From: Chloroflexota bacterium | GTDB lineage: Bacteria; Chloroflexota; Dehalococcoidia; Lucifugimonadales; UBA3495 | Assembly: GCA_028875655.1 (NCBI GenBank) | Contig: JAPPCX010000091.1 | Span: forward strand, 1-47,166 | Direction: 5' to 3' | DNA: 47,166 bases | In this document: positions 6,570 to 15,324 of the stretch, piece by piece | How positions within the stretch are numbered: position 1 is the stretch's first letter | Layout: each line of letters starts with the position of its first letter | Position numbers and translations under genes: made by a program | Notes under the pieces: generated by a model | Seen by the model: only the letters and a program-made list of their open reading frames with translations | Told to the model about the DNA's origin: nothing | The model's database searches: none

Positions 6570-7445
6570 ATGCCCAACCCACGCGCTGAATACTCGCCCA
6601 TTTTCGACCGACCTCGGCTGACGCTGCCCGACGGGGCAAAGGTTGCCGTGTGGTTCATCATCAACGTGGAGGAGTGGGACATCGGCCAGCCCATGGCCCG
6701 CACCGTTCTGCCCTCGCCGCAGGGCGCGGCGGTGTCGCCCGACATTCCCAACTACTCCTGGTACGACTATGGGATGCGCGTGGGGTTCTGGCGCATGAAG
6801 CAGATCCTCAACGACTTCAACCTGCCCTGCACCATCAGCCTCAACGCCGCCGTGTGCGAGGAATACCCCCAGATGGTCCAGTCCTGCCTGGACAGCGGCT
6901 GGGAGTTGCTGGGCCACGGCTACGTCCAGCAGGTGCTGCACCGGGAACCCGACGAGCGCGCCACCATCCGCAAGACCATCGAGGTGATCCGCGAGTTCAG
7001 CGGCAGTGCTCCCCGCGGCTGGATGGGCCCCGGCCTCGCCGAGACATACGACACCCCCGACATCCTGGCCGAGGAGGGTATCGAGTACGTGGCCGACTGG
7101 GTCAACGACGACCAGCCCTACGAGCTGAAGGTCAAGTCCGGCCGCCTGGTCGCCCTCCCCTACACCGTGGAGCTCAACGACATTCCCATCTACCTGGTGC
7201 AGCACCACTCGGCTCCCGAGCTGTTCAACCGCACCAGGGACGTGCTGGACGTGATGCTCACCGAGGGCGAGGACAACGCCCGCGTCTTTGCCATCTCCAT
7301 GCACCCCTACATCACCGGCGCGGCCCACCGCATCGGCCACTTCCGCCGCCTGGTGGAGTATATCACGCAGCAGGAAGGCGTAACCTTCTGGACCGGCAGC
7401 GAGATCCTGGATTGGTACAATGGACAGGTGAACGGGCGTCCATAA
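6570..7445 (+). CDS. Polysaccharide-deacetylase-family hydrolase (PuuE/allantoinase-like)
   Basis: This 291-residue protein has a NodB-homology barrel: VAVWFIINVEEWD, CTISLNAAVCEEYP, WELLGHGYVQQVL, GWMGPGLAETYDTPDILAEEG, and late MHPYITGAAHRIG. The INVEEW and GHGY...GPG...MHP pattern is nearer to PuuE-type allantoinases and related cytosolic deacylases than to peptidoglycan deacetylases. No signal peptide is seen, consistent with a cytosolic amidohydrolase role. GGAG lies 7 bases before the ATG. Substrate unproven; a hydantoinase-like gene elsewhere in the window (22870-24321) is not linked. Confidence 0.75.
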   Translation: MPNPRAEYSPIFDRPRLTLPDGAKVAVWFIINVEEWDIGQPMARTVLPSPQGAAVSPDIPNYSWYDYGMRVGFWRMKQILNDFNLPCTISLNAAVCEEYPQMVQSCLDSGWELLGHGYVQQVLHREPDERATIRKTIEVIREFSGSAPRGWMGPGLAETYDTPDILAEEGIEYVADWVNDDQPYELKVKSGRLVALPYTVELNDIPIYLVQHHSAPELFNRTRDVLDVMLTEGEDNARVFAISMHPYITGAAHRIGHFRRLVEYITQQEGVTFWTGSEILDWYNGQVNGRP

Positions 7446-7694
7446 CTCGTTCATAATGCGTGCGCAACGCTGATACCGCCGGTGGATAACACCGCGACAG
7501 TCAGTTTATAGTAAGGCAGAAATCTACGAACCCCGGATTCCTCGTTCGCCGTGCCCAACTTATGAACCAATACGAAGGGCACTGGGTATAAAATCAACGG
7601 ATTATCGACGCCATTCTCCTGCTCCAATCACTCGGTTATAAACCCCATCAACGTACTTATTATCGTTTACTACTCTAAAGCCAAGTCCTGAATT

Positions 7695-9011
7695 ATGATT
7701 GACACCGTAAGAATTAACGTCAAAGCCGGAAACGGTGGCGACGGCTGCATCAGCTTTCTCCGGCTCAAGTACCAACCCCGGGGTGGGCCGGACGGCGGCG
7801 ATGGGGGAGATGGCGGCAGCGCTTACATCGTCGGCGACAACTCCATCAACACTCTGCTGCACCTGAAGTTCAACAGCACCTTCTACCTGGAGCGCGGCGC
7901 CCACGGCAAGGGCAAGAACCAGCGCGGCGGGAACGGGAAGGACCGTCACATCCCAGTGCCCATGGGTACCGTGGTCTGGCGCATGAACTCCGACGGAAGC
8001 AAGGATTTCGTGGCCGACGTCACGTCTGAACAACCGGTCCTTATTGCTAAGGGCGGTGAAGGCGGATGGGGCAACGCCCGGTTCGTGTCATCCACCAACC
8101 AGGAACCGATGCTGTCGGAGTCCGGCAAGAAGGGCGATTACTCGGTGCTCTGGCTGGAACTGAAGCTGCTCGCCGACGTGGGTTTGCTGGCCAAGCCCAA
8201 CGCCGGCAAGTCCACGCTGATCTCGCGCTGTTCGGCAGCCAAGCCCAAGGTTGCCGACTACCCCTTTACCACCGTGGAGCCGGTGCTGGGCGTAGTCACC
8301 CACGGCGGGCAGGACTTCGTGATGATGGAGATTCCGGGGCTGCTGGAAGGCGCGCACCGCGGCATCGGCCTGGGGCACCAGTTCCTGCGCCATGCCGAGC
8401 GGGCTCGAGTCTATGTCCACCTGATTGACGGGCAGTCTGACGACCCGGCCGGCGATTTCGTTATGCTGAACCGGGAACTGCGGGAGTTCAGCCCAATGCT
8501 GGCGGCCAAACCCCAGGTGCTCGCTGTCAGCAAGCTTGACACCACGGAAACCTATGAACTCCGTGACGTGATTGAAGAGGAGTTGAGGAAGGCGATAGCG
8601 GGAATGGAAGAATACCCTTCCCGGCCTGAGGAAACTCCGATCCACTTCATATCGGCGATGTCGGGTGAGGGGGTGGACAGGCTTTTGGGGCAACTGGCCG
8701 GCATCCTATCTGACGCGCCGCGCACGGGGTTGGATGAATCCGAGTGGGAAGACGAGCCGGCCGTTGCGTTGGGCGAGATTGCCAAACGGGAGCGCCCTCC
8801 CCTGGGTTTCTACCTGGATGGGGATGTGTACGTGATCGAGTCGGAGCGGCTGGAACGCCTGACCGGCCGGGCCGATATGCGGGACTACCGCGTGATGCTG
8901 CAACTGTGGCGGGAGATGACCCGCCTGGGGATCGCGCGCCAGTTGGAAGAAGCTGGCATTGAGCCGGGCGACACCATCCGTATCGGCAACGCCGAGCTAG
9001 AGTGGTTCTAG
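7695..9011 (+). CDS. obg: Obg/CgtA ribosome-assembly GTPase
   Basis: The 438-residue protein is a complete Obg. It has the Gly-rich OBG domain (KAGNGGDGCISF, PRGGPDGGDGGDGG), the GTPase domain with G1 KPNAGKST, G2 YPFTT, G3 EIPGLLEGA, G4 SKLD and G5 SAMSGEG, and a C-terminal OCT domain (GFYLDGDVYVIESERLERLT...WREMTRLGIARQLEEAG). Obg binds the 50S subunit and links GTP/ppGpp levels to growth. Oddity: the G3 Asp (DIPG in nearly all Obg) is Glu here. Upstream is a 249-base AT-richer spacer with TATAAA-like boxes but no convincing complete promoter. It heads an obg-nadD-pyrE run. Confidence 0.95.
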   Translation: MIDTVRINVKAGNGGDGCISFLRLKYQPRGGPDGGDGGDGGSAYIVGDNSINTLLHLKFNSTFYLERGAHGKGKNQRGGNGKDRHIPVPMGTVVWRMNSDGSKDFVADVTSEQPVLIAKGGEGGWGNARFVSSTNQEPMLSESGKKGDYSVLWLELKLLADVGLLAKPNAGKSTLISRCSAAKPKVADYPFTTVEPVLGVVTHGGQDFVMMEIPGLLEGAHRGIGLGHQFLRHAERARVYVHLIDGQSDDPAGDFVMLNRELREFSPMLAAKPQVLAVSKLDTTETYELRDVIEEELRKAIAGMEEYPSRPEETPIHFISAMSGEGVDRLLGQLAGILSDAPRTGLDESEWEDEPAVALGEIAKRERPPLGFYLDGDVYVIESERLERLTGRADMRDYRVMLQLWREMTRLGIARQLEEAGIEPGDTIRIGNAELEWF

Positions 9012-9640
9012 TGGGGGACGGCGATTCCAGCCGACGCATCGGCATCCTGGGCGGCACCTTCGATCCGCCGCACCTGGGCCACCTGCTGATCGCCGAAACC
9101 GCCCGGGTCGCGTTGGGGCTGGAGTCGGTGCTGTTCATCCCGGCCGGCGAACCCTGGCTCAAGTCGGGGCAGCGCATCACCCCGGCGGCGCACCGCCTGC
9201 GCATGGTGCAGCTGGCAGTGGCCGACAATCCAGACTTCTGCGTGTGCGACTGCGAGGTGCTGCGCAGCGGGGCATCCTATACGGTGGACACGCTGCGGGA
9301 ATTGCGGGGGGCGTATCCCGATAGCGCGGAGTGGTATTTCATCGTCGGTTCCGACGTGCTGGACCAGTTCCACCTTTGGAAGGAGCCGGAAGGCATACTG
9401 GAGCTGTGCCGGCTTGCGGTCGTTGAGCGTCCCGGCGGGCCGGACGACGGAGTTGCCGCGTTGGCGGAACGGTTCCCGGACGCGGTGGCATCCGGCGTGG
9501 TGGTGTCGGTGGCCGGGCCGCGTGTCGATTTCAGCGCGTCGGAGTTGCGTAGTATCCTGGCGGAGGGCCTGTCGGTGCGCTACCGGGTTCCCGACGCCGT
9601 GGCGGAGTACATCAAGCGGCACGAGCTTTATCGGAACTGA
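9002..9640 (+). CDS. nadD: Nicotinate-nucleotide adenylyltransferase
   Basis: This protein of about 210 residues has the nucleotidyltransferase signature GILGGTFDPPHLGHLLIAE near the N-terminus, FIPAGEPWLKSG, the SGASYTVDTLREL block, YFIVGSDVLDQFHLWKEPE, and DFSASELRSIL, the ISSTxIR-like motif. It makes deamido-NAD from nicotinate mononucleotide and ATP. The start is a GTG at 9002 or another at 9011 that overlaps the obg stop as TAGTG. Either way it is coupled to obg, a common arrangement. Confidence 0.93.
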   Translation: MVLVGDGDSSRRIGILGGTFDPPHLGHLLIAETARVALGLESVLFIPAGEPWLKSGQRITPAAHRLRMVQLAVADNPDFCVCDCEVLRSGASYTVDTLRELRGAYPDSAEWYFIVGSDVLDQFHLWKEPEGILELCRLAVVERPGGPDDGVAALAERFPDAVASGVVVSVAGPRVDFSASELRSILAEGLSVRYRVPDAVAEYIKRHELYRN

Positions 9641-9660
9641 AGACTACCGGAGCGAGACAG

Positions 9661-10242
9661 ATGACAACCGACCAGGGGAAAATGGTGAACCGGCTGCTGG
9701 AGTTGGCGCTGGAACGCGGCGCAATACGGTATGGCGACTTCACCCTGTCGTCGGGCCGCAAGAGCACGTACTACTTTGATGGGCGCCTGCTGAGCCTGGA
9801 CCCGGAAGGCGCGTACCTGCTGGGCCACGCGCTGCTGCCCCTGCTCACCGACGCCGGCGTGAGTGCGGTGGGCGGCCCGACGCTGGGCGCAGATCCCATC
9901 GTGACCGCGGTGGCCACCGCCTCCTGGCAGCAGGGGATTCCCATGCCGGCGTTCATCGTGCGCAAGGAGGCCAAGGGCTACGGCATGGGGCAGATGATCG
10001 AGGGGCCGCTGCCGTCGGCCGGCGCGTCCGTCGCCATCGTCGATGACGCCTGCACCACCGGCGGGTCGCTGTTTCACGCCATCGACGCCACAGAGGAAGC
10101 GGGCTACAAGGTCGGGTTGGTGCTGGCGGCCCTGGATCGCAACGAAGGCGGCAGCGACGCCATCCGCAAGCGCGGCTATCGCTTCGCATCCCTGCTCACC
10201 GCCGGCGCGGACGGACGGATCCGCCCGTCCGATGAAGTCTAA
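9661..10242 (+). CDS. pyrE: Orotate phosphoribosyltransferase
   Basis: The 193-residue protein has GAIRYGDFTLSSGRKSTYYF, the orotate site common to PyrE, a catalytic Lys-rich loop (RKEAKGYGMGQMIEG) and the PRPP-binding motif VAIVDDACTTGGSL at about 123-136. It converts orotate plus PRPP to OMP in pyrimidine synthesis. It lies 20 bases after nadD and likely shares the transcript. The PRPP motif has DDACTTG where DDVxTTG is usual, a mild variation. Confidence 0.92.
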   Translation: MTTDQGKMVNRLLELALERGAIRYGDFTLSSGRKSTYYFDGRLLSLDPEGAYLLGHALLPLLTDAGVSAVGGPTLGADPIVTAVATASWQQGIPMPAFIVRKEAKGYGMGQMIEGPLPSAGASVAIVDDACTTGGSLFHAIDATEEAGYKVGLVLAALDRNEGGSDAIRKRGYRFASLLTAGADGRIRPSDEV

Positions 10243-10367
10243 CTGCGCCAACCGGAACGCCCAACTCCCGGTGGGCTTCCGATACGGCCCGTTGTTTGTG
10301 CTAAAATCGGGCGCGGAGGGCAATTTCCACTGCTCCCTCTGGGAGGGTGTGGCTGAGGGCAGAGAGC

Positions 10368-11135
10368 ATGAGACTGATTTCTTGGAACGTTAACGGCATC
10401 CGGGCAGTGCATCGGAAGGGATTCCTGGAGTGGTTTCAGGAAGAGCAGCCCGACGTGCTGTGCCTCCAGGAAACCAAGGCCCACGAGTCCCAGTTGCCCA
10501 CCGCCCTGAAGCAGGTGGAGGGCTACTCCAGCTGGTTCACCACTCCGGAGCGAAAGGGTTACAGCGGCGTGGGCCTCTACACCCGCGAAGGACATGAACC
10601 CCGCAGCGTCACTTTCGGCCTGGGCGTTGAGCGATTCGACAGCGAGGGGCGCACCATCGTCGCCGACTTCGATGATTTCGTGTTCCTGGGCATCTATTTT
10701 CCCAACGGCAAGCAGTCCGCCGAACGTCTGCGTTACAAGATGGAGTTCTACGACGCCTTCCTGGAATACGTGGACAAGCTGCGAGGGGAAGGCCGCAGCG
10801 TGGTTGTGTGCGGCGACGTCAATACCGCCCACAAGGAGATCGACCTAGCCCGGCCCAAGGCAAACGAAAAGATTTCCGGCTTCCTACCGGAGGAACGGGC
10901 CTGGATGGACACCTTCCTTGATCATGGCTACGTTGACACCTTTCGCCGGTTCAACCAGGAACCGCACAACTACAGCTGGTGGAACCAGGTGACTCGCGCA
11001 CGAGAACGGAATGTGGGCTGGCGCATCGACTACTTCTTCACCGACAGCGACTTCGCTTCCAACCTGACCGATGCCTTCATATTGTCCGACGTGATGGGCT
11101 CCGATCACTGCCCCGTGGGCATCGAAATTTCCTGA
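10368..11135 (+). CDS. xth: Exodeoxyribonuclease III (AP endonuclease)
   Basis: The 255-residue protein has all ExoIII landmarks: [14 protein letters not shown], the metal Glu in [38 protein letters not shown] and the catalytic GSDHCPV at the end. It nicks DNA 5' to abasic sites in base-excision repair. The ATG at 10368 is chosen because the protein then starts exactly at the first strand; the GTG 21 bases upstream adds no family sequence. It is convergent with ygfZ, with 17 bases between the stops. Confidence 0.93.
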   Translation: MRLISWNVNGIRAVHRKGFLEWFQEEQPDVLCLQETKAHESQLPTALKQVEGYSSWFTTPERKGYSGVGLYTREGHEPRSVTFGLGVERFDSEGRTIVADFDDFVFLGIYFPNGKQSAERLRYKMEFYDAFLEYVDKLRGEGRSVVVCGDVNTAHKEIDLARPKANEKISGFLPEERAWMDTFLDHGYVDTFRRFNQEPHNYSWWNQVTRARERNVGWRIDYFFTDSDFASNLTDAFILSDVMGSDHCPVGIEIS

Positions 11136-11152
11136 GTTTCCCCATCATTCGG

Positions 11153-12181
11153 CTACCCGGCCAGCCCGGGCTTCTCGCCACCGAACAGCAGGGGCTGGGC
11201 GGTGATTTCGGCGACGATGCCGGAGTCGCCGTCGTCCGACGCCACCTTGAGCCGTCCGCCGATTTGCACGGCGCGGGTACGCACGTAGCCCAGGCCGATC
11301 AGGTTTGCCCCGTCCGTGGTCGGAACCGCTGCCGCCGAGGTCACCAGCCCCATCGCGTCGCCGGCGTCGTCGGTGAGGCGGGCGTTGGGCAGCGCCGCCG
11401 CCATTTCGGACGCATCACCGGCGCGCGATTCAAACCGCAGCGTTACCAGGTACTTCTGCACCTTATCGTAGGTGTCCAGCCGGGCGATTACCTCCTGGCC
11501 GATGTAGCAGCCCTTGTGGAAGTCGATTGCGCCGATGAGGCCGGCCTCCAGCGGGTTGTAGGTATCCCCCATCTCGGAGCCGTAGGCCGGCCGGCCGCCG
11601 GCGATGCGCAGCGTCTCGGCGGTGGTCGCGCTGACGCTCACCGCGCCGGCCGATTCAAGCGCGGTCAGTACCCGGTTGGCGGCGTCGCGGTCCAAACACA
11701 GCAGTTGGCAAGTGGGTGGCCGGTCAGGATCGTCCGGGTCGGCGGGCAAACTCACCCGCACGGCGTCGATGGACTGCGCGCGCCCGAGGATCTCGTTGGC
11801 GGCCGGCCCGGTCAACGTCAGCATTGCGGTGTCGGCGGTTGCGTCCTCAACTTCCAGGTCCTCCATGATGGTGTACTTGTCCAGGAAGTCGATGACGTTC
11901 TGCTGCTGGCCCGGGCTGGTGAGCATGAGCTGGTGGTCGCCGCAATGCACCACGTACACCAGGTCAACGATGCGTCCCCGGTCGCTGGTCAGCACGGTAA
12001 CGGCGATTTCGCCGGCTGCGCCGTCCGGGTCAACCAGGTTGGTGGAGAGGCGGTTGAGCAGATCGCGAGCGTCCTCACCGGTCAACCGGAGCAGGCCGGC
12101 GTCGCTGGGAAAGACGGCGGCGCGCTGGGTGGCGGCGCGGAATTCCTCCGCGGTGTGGGAGTTGGCAGCGATGGCAGTCAT
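11153..12181 (-). CDS. ygfZ: YgfZ/GcvT-domain iron-sulfur cluster assembly protein
   Basis: The 342-residue protein carries the YgfZ signature KGCYIGQEVIARLDT with the conserved Cys, an N-terminal GcvT-like folate-binding domain (LRLTGEDARDLLNRLSTNLV...LTSDRGRIVDLVYV) and a C-terminal barrel (LIGLGYVRTRA). YgfZ helps make or repair certain Fe-S enzymes in a folate-dependent way. The ATG at 12181 has GGAGG 7 bases upstream; a longer frame to 12379 runs into low-information sequence. It lies downstream of erpA on the same strand, another Fe-S maturation gene. Confidence 0.88.
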   Translation of the reverse strand: MTAIAANSHTAEEFRAATQRAAVFPSDAGLLRLTGEDARDLLNRLSTNLVDPDGAAGEIAVTVLTSDRGRIVDLVYVVHCGDHQLMLTSPGQQQNVIDFLDKYTIMEDLEVEDATADTAMLTLTGPAANEILGRAQSIDAVRVSLPADPDDPDRPPTCQLLCLDRDAANRVLTALESAGAVSVSATTAETLRIAGGRPAYGSEMGDTYNPLEAGLIGAIDFHKGCYIGQEVIARLDTYDKVQKYLVTLRFESRAGDASEMAAALPNARLTDDAGDAMGLVTSAAAVPTTDGANLIGLGYVRTRAVQIGGRLKVASDDGDSGIVAEITAQPLLFGGEKPGLAG

Positions 12182-12217
12182 CGGGAGCCTCCGGGCGAGT
12201 ACGGTATATGCGAAAGC

Positions 12218-12244
12218 GGGGCAACCACAAGGGTTGCCCCTACA
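12218..12244. repeat. Repeat family C copy
   Basis: GGGGCAACC-ACAAG-GGTTGCCCC followed by TAC: a 9-bp perfect hairpin in the erpA-ygfZ gap. It shares the GGGGC...GCCCCTA outer sequence with copies at 19885, 40119 and 45514 while the inner arm differs. Confidence 0.65.
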
Positions 12245-12272
12245 TCGGGCGCGTGGGGGCCGGACATGAGGG

Positions 12273-12629
12273 CTACACGGCGAAGGAAGTGCCGCAGCCG
12301 CAGGCTTTCTTGGCGTTGGGGTTCTCGAAGACGAAGCCCTTGCCGTTGAGTCCGTCGGAGAAGTCGAGTTGGGTGCCAACCAGGTAGATGTAGGACTTCT
12401 TGTCCACCATCACCTTGACGCCGTACTGCTCCACGATCTTGTCGGACTCGCGTTCCTGGTCGGTGATGTTGAGGTCATACGTCAGGCCGGAGCATCCGCC
12501 GCCCTTGACAGCGACGCGGAGACCGATATTGTCGGTGATGCCCTCTTTCTCGGCAAAATACTTGATCTTTTCGGCGGCCTTCTCCGAAATTTCTACGGTG
12601 AGTTCAACGCCGTTCTGGGTGATGGGCAT
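12273..12629 (-). CDS. erpA: ErpA/IscA-type iron-sulfur insertion protein
   Basis: The 118-residue A-type carrier has the three conserved cysteines: Cys46 in VKGGGCSGLTY, and Cys110 and Cys112 in ACGCGTSF. The LTVEISEKAAEKIKYFAEKEG start is also typical. It delivers Fe-S clusters to apo-enzymes. GAGGAGG stands about 8 bases before the ATG. It lies upstream of ygfZ on the same strand with a family C repeat between, so the two may be one Fe-S maturation unit. Confidence 0.9.
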   Translation of the reverse strand: MPITQNGVELTVEISEKAAEKIKYFAEKEGITDNIGLRVAVKGGGCSGLTYDLNITDQERESDKIVEQYGVKVMVDKKSYIYLVGTQLDFSDGLNGKGFVFENPNAKKACGCGTSFAV

Positions 12630-12725
12630 ATTTTGAAAACCTCCTCGCGGGGGTTGAGTGATACTTTGATTTTACGCAAATGAGGGCACAGGCGTCAAAT
12701 TGTAACGTTAAGCGGAATAAGTCCG

Positions 12726-13934
12726 TCATTTCGCGCTGGCGAGTTTTTCGACTTGATGGTACTTCCCGTCCGGCCCAATCACGGACAGGAACACCCGGTC
12801 AGACCCCTGGTTGTCGTCGGGGCCGTATTGGAGCTGAAAGCCGTCGATATCTATGACTCTTGAAGTATGGAGAGCGTCAATGAAACACTGGCGGCTGAGG
12901 TCGTGTCCGCAGTCTTCGAGGCCGAAAATGGCCAGCCGGCCGGCCAGGTATCCTTCCAGGGAGACGTACCCCGGTTCCGCTGCGGGATTGTAGTTCGCCA
13001 GGGCGGCGTGATAGCTCGCGACCACCGGGATGCCGGCATCTTCGGGAAAGGGCATCACTTGCGTAACGTAAACGCCTTTCCCGTCATGCCCCAGAGCTTT
13101 CGCCAGGGCCCTGCCGCCTCCGAAGGAAACCGTCAGGAACACCGGGTCTATGTCCTTACGCGCCAATTCTATCGTTGTGGCGACCGACTCAGACGCGCCG
13201 ATGATAATCACGGCTTCGGGGTCGGATGCAACTATTTCCGAGGTCGCGCTCCTCACCGCTCCGGAATTGCGTTGGTAATGGGAGGCTCCGACCGGTTGCA
13301 GCCCCCGGCTTGCCAGCGCCCGGCGCACTCCCTCAAGTCCGTCCGTGCCGAAAGTGTCGTTCTGATAGAGCACCGCCACGCGGGTTATTCCCAGGTCTTC
13401 GGTCAGGCGGGCGACCATCTCTTCGGTTTCCTGGTAATAGGAGGCGCGGACGTTGAGCACGTTATCCAGCGCCGGGTCGCGCAGAAATTCCGCGCCGGTG
13501 AATGGGGCCAGAAAGGGCACCCCGGCATCGTGGGCCAACGGAGACGCGACGCGGGACGTGGGTGTGCCCACCGCGCCGATGAGCGCAAAAACCTGCGCTC
13601 TCTCAATCAGCAGCTTGGTGGTGTGAAACGCGTATTCGGTTTCGTAAGAATCGTCCAGGGTTTTGAGCGTCAACCGGCGCCCATGAACGCCTCCCGACTG
13701 ATTGGCTTCGTAAAACGCCGCTTCGATACCCAGCCTCATCTCCCGTCCCAGCTCCCGGGAAGGGCCACTGAAAGCCGCGGATTGCCCGAACAGGACCTGG
13801 TCGTCGGTTATGCCGGGGCTGCTCAAACCGCCGACCGTTGGGGCCGCAGGGTCTGCGCCGGCGCATGCTATTCCGGCGATGGCAACCATCAGAGCCGCGG
13901 CAACCGTCAATTTAACGAGGGGCAGCAATTTCAT
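12726..13934 (-). CDS. LivJ-type ABC transporter substrate-binding protein, orphan
   Basis: The 402-residue protein has an N-terminal export signal (MKLLPLVKLTVAAALMVAIA) ending in GIACAG, which could be a weak lipobox. A type-I periplasmic binding fold follows: ITDDQVLFGQSAAFSGPSRE, GIEAAFYEANQSGGVHGR, ALIGAVGTPTSRVASPLAHDAG, VAVLYQNDTFGTDGLEGV, PEAVIIIGAS. These bind branched-chain amino acids, amides or aromatic acids for ABC uptake. No permease or ATPase gene is near, so it may work with a distant transporter or as a sensor. The ATG at 13934 is taken since it begins the signal. It starts 22 bases after the P-loop-like gene. Confidence 0.85.
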   Translation of the reverse strand: MKLLPLVKLTVAAALMVAIAGIACAGADPAAPTVGGLSSPGITDDQVLFGQSAAFSGPSRELGREMRLGIEAAFYEANQSGGVHGRRLTLKTLDDSYETEYAFHTTKLLIERAQVFALIGAVGTPTSRVASPLAHDAGVPFLAPFTGAEFLRDPALDNVLNVRASYYQETEEMVARLTEDLGITRVAVLYQNDTFGTDGLEGVRRALASRGLQPVGASHYQRNSGAVRSATSEIVASDPEAVIIIGASESVATTIELARKDIDPVFLTVSFGGGRALAKALGHDGKGVYVTQVMPFPEDAGIPVVASYHAALANYNPAAEPGYVSLEGYLAGRLAIFGLEDCGHDLSRQCFIDALHTSRVIDIDGFQLQYGPDDNQGSDRVFLSVIGPDGKYHQVEKLASAK

Positions 13935-13956
13935 CGCGATAGCCGGGCATTGCGGC

Positions 13957-15210
13957 TTAAAACAGCGGCCGCTGCGGGTCGTCGCGGTCAACCGGGGCGA
14001 TGTTGGCGATGGCGTTGAACCATTCGTCCGTGGTGTGGTACGTGCGGTGGTTGAAGTTCCGCAGGAACGGGTGGTCCAGGCCGCCGTCCTCGGGGTCGGC
14101 GTACATCAGCACCGGGCGGGCCGGCTCCGCGGTGTGCGAGGCGTACATCAACTCCGAATACATGCCCGTGGACAGCCGGCCGCCCATGGTGATGCGGTAG
14201 GCGGCGACGCACTGGGCTTGTTCCACCATGGTCAGGTCCCGGTGGCGCACCTGGTTCTCCATGTCGTCCCACACTTCCAGGGCCTCTCTTGGGTCAAGGG
14301 TCATCGGAAAGGCCGACGGCAGGCCGTCCTTGAGCGTGCCCGCGTTATCCAGCGGCCAGCGGGCTTCGTCGGCGGTGATGGTGATTTCACTCACGCCGTC
14401 AGCGTAGGCAGCACGCGCCTTGTCGAACACCTGCGGCGTGCCCTCGTCCAGCGTCAGGGGGTCAAAGACGATGAAACGGCGGTGCAGTTCGCTCCTGATG
14501 TCGTCAACGCTGGCGCGCCGGCCGGCCTCGTGCCGAATGGCGGTGATGGGAAAGCTGGAATACACCACCGGGAACCGCCGGCGATGGAAGATCAGCCGGT
14601 AAAGCATTTCAGCAGGATGTTTGACGCTGACAACGTAGTGGGGAATCATCCGCCGCTCGTACAGGTTGCGCGCCAGCAGGTCCGCCATGGCGATCTCCGC
14701 CGAGCGCCAGGCCAGAATCTCCCGTAGTCGCAACCGGAAATTCGTGTGCTGTTCGGTATCCCGACGCGCCAGGGCCGCGCGGATGTCCAGCATGTCGTCA
14801 ACCAGGGTGATGATGCAGTCGGGACGCCAGCGGCGGATGGTGGGAATGTCGATCAGCGAAAACTGCCGGCCGCTGGTGTAGTAGGTGAGGTGAGTCGCCA
14901 GCAGGCTGTGGCGCGGGTCCAGGTCCTCCATCTGCTCGGCGATGGCGAGGCCGGCGCGTTGCCAGGCGTCCAACTGGTATCGCGGTCGGAACGCGGCCAG
15001 AGTGCTGGCCAGGTCGTCGCCCTGCCGCGCGAACACATCCTCGACGCTGGCGGAGAGCAGTTCCCGCGGATCCGGCCCGATCTGCGGGTCCAGATATGCG
15101 TCGGCGCCGGGGGATGCACTGATGTCGCCGTTGGCGCACAGGCGATCCAGCAGGTTGGCGACGACGATGTCCTTGTTGACGCCGGAGATGCCGGCCAGCA
15201 GAGCGCGCAT
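13957..15210 (-). CDS. Uncharacterised protein with degenerate P-loop start
   Basis: This 417-residue protein is not one I recognise. It starts MRALLAGISGVNKDIVVANL, like the beta1-P-loop-helix of adenylate-kinase-type NTPases, but the Walker A reads GISGVNKD with Asn and Asp where GK[ST] is expected. LIDIPTIRRWRPDCIITLVDD at about 140-160 resembles the core strands after the switch region. Later parts (IPHYVVSVKHP, RRFPVVYSSFPIT) look globular and cytosolic. Only 22 bases separate it from the binding-protein gene downstream, so the two share a transcript. A nucleotide-binding role is an inference from the first 20 residues. Confidence 0.6.
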   Translation of the reverse strand: MRALLAGISGVNKDIVVANLLDRLCANGDISASPGADAYLDPQIGPDPRELLSASVEDVFARQGDDLASTLAAFRPRYQLDAWQRAGLAIAEQMEDLDPRHSLLATHLTYYTSGRQFSLIDIPTIRRWRPDCIITLVDDMLDIRAALARRDTEQHTNFRLRLREILAWRSAEIAMADLLARNLYERRMIPHYVVSVKHPAEMLYRLIFHRRRFPVVYSSFPITAIRHEAGRRASVDDIRSELHRRFIVFDPLTLDEGTPQVFDKARAAYADGVSEITITADEARWPLDNAGTLKDGLPSAFPMTLDPREALEVWDDMENQVRHRDLTMVEQAQCVAAYRITMGGRLSTGMYSELMYASHTAEPARPVLMYADPEDGGLDHPFLRNFNHRTYHTTDEWFNAIANIAPVDRDDPQRPLF

Positions 15211-15324
15211 ACCACAACGATGCCCCCTGCCGGTGCATCTGTCAAGGCAACCGGCGCCCTTCGTTGACAACCTTTGCCGGCCTGCCTACTATCGGCCTTA
15301 CGCAATCAACGGGCAGGTCTGGCC

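Noticed and set aside
12218-12244. Simple rho-independent terminator
   Set aside because: The hairpin has no T-run and matches a dispersed repeat family, so it is listed as a repeat.
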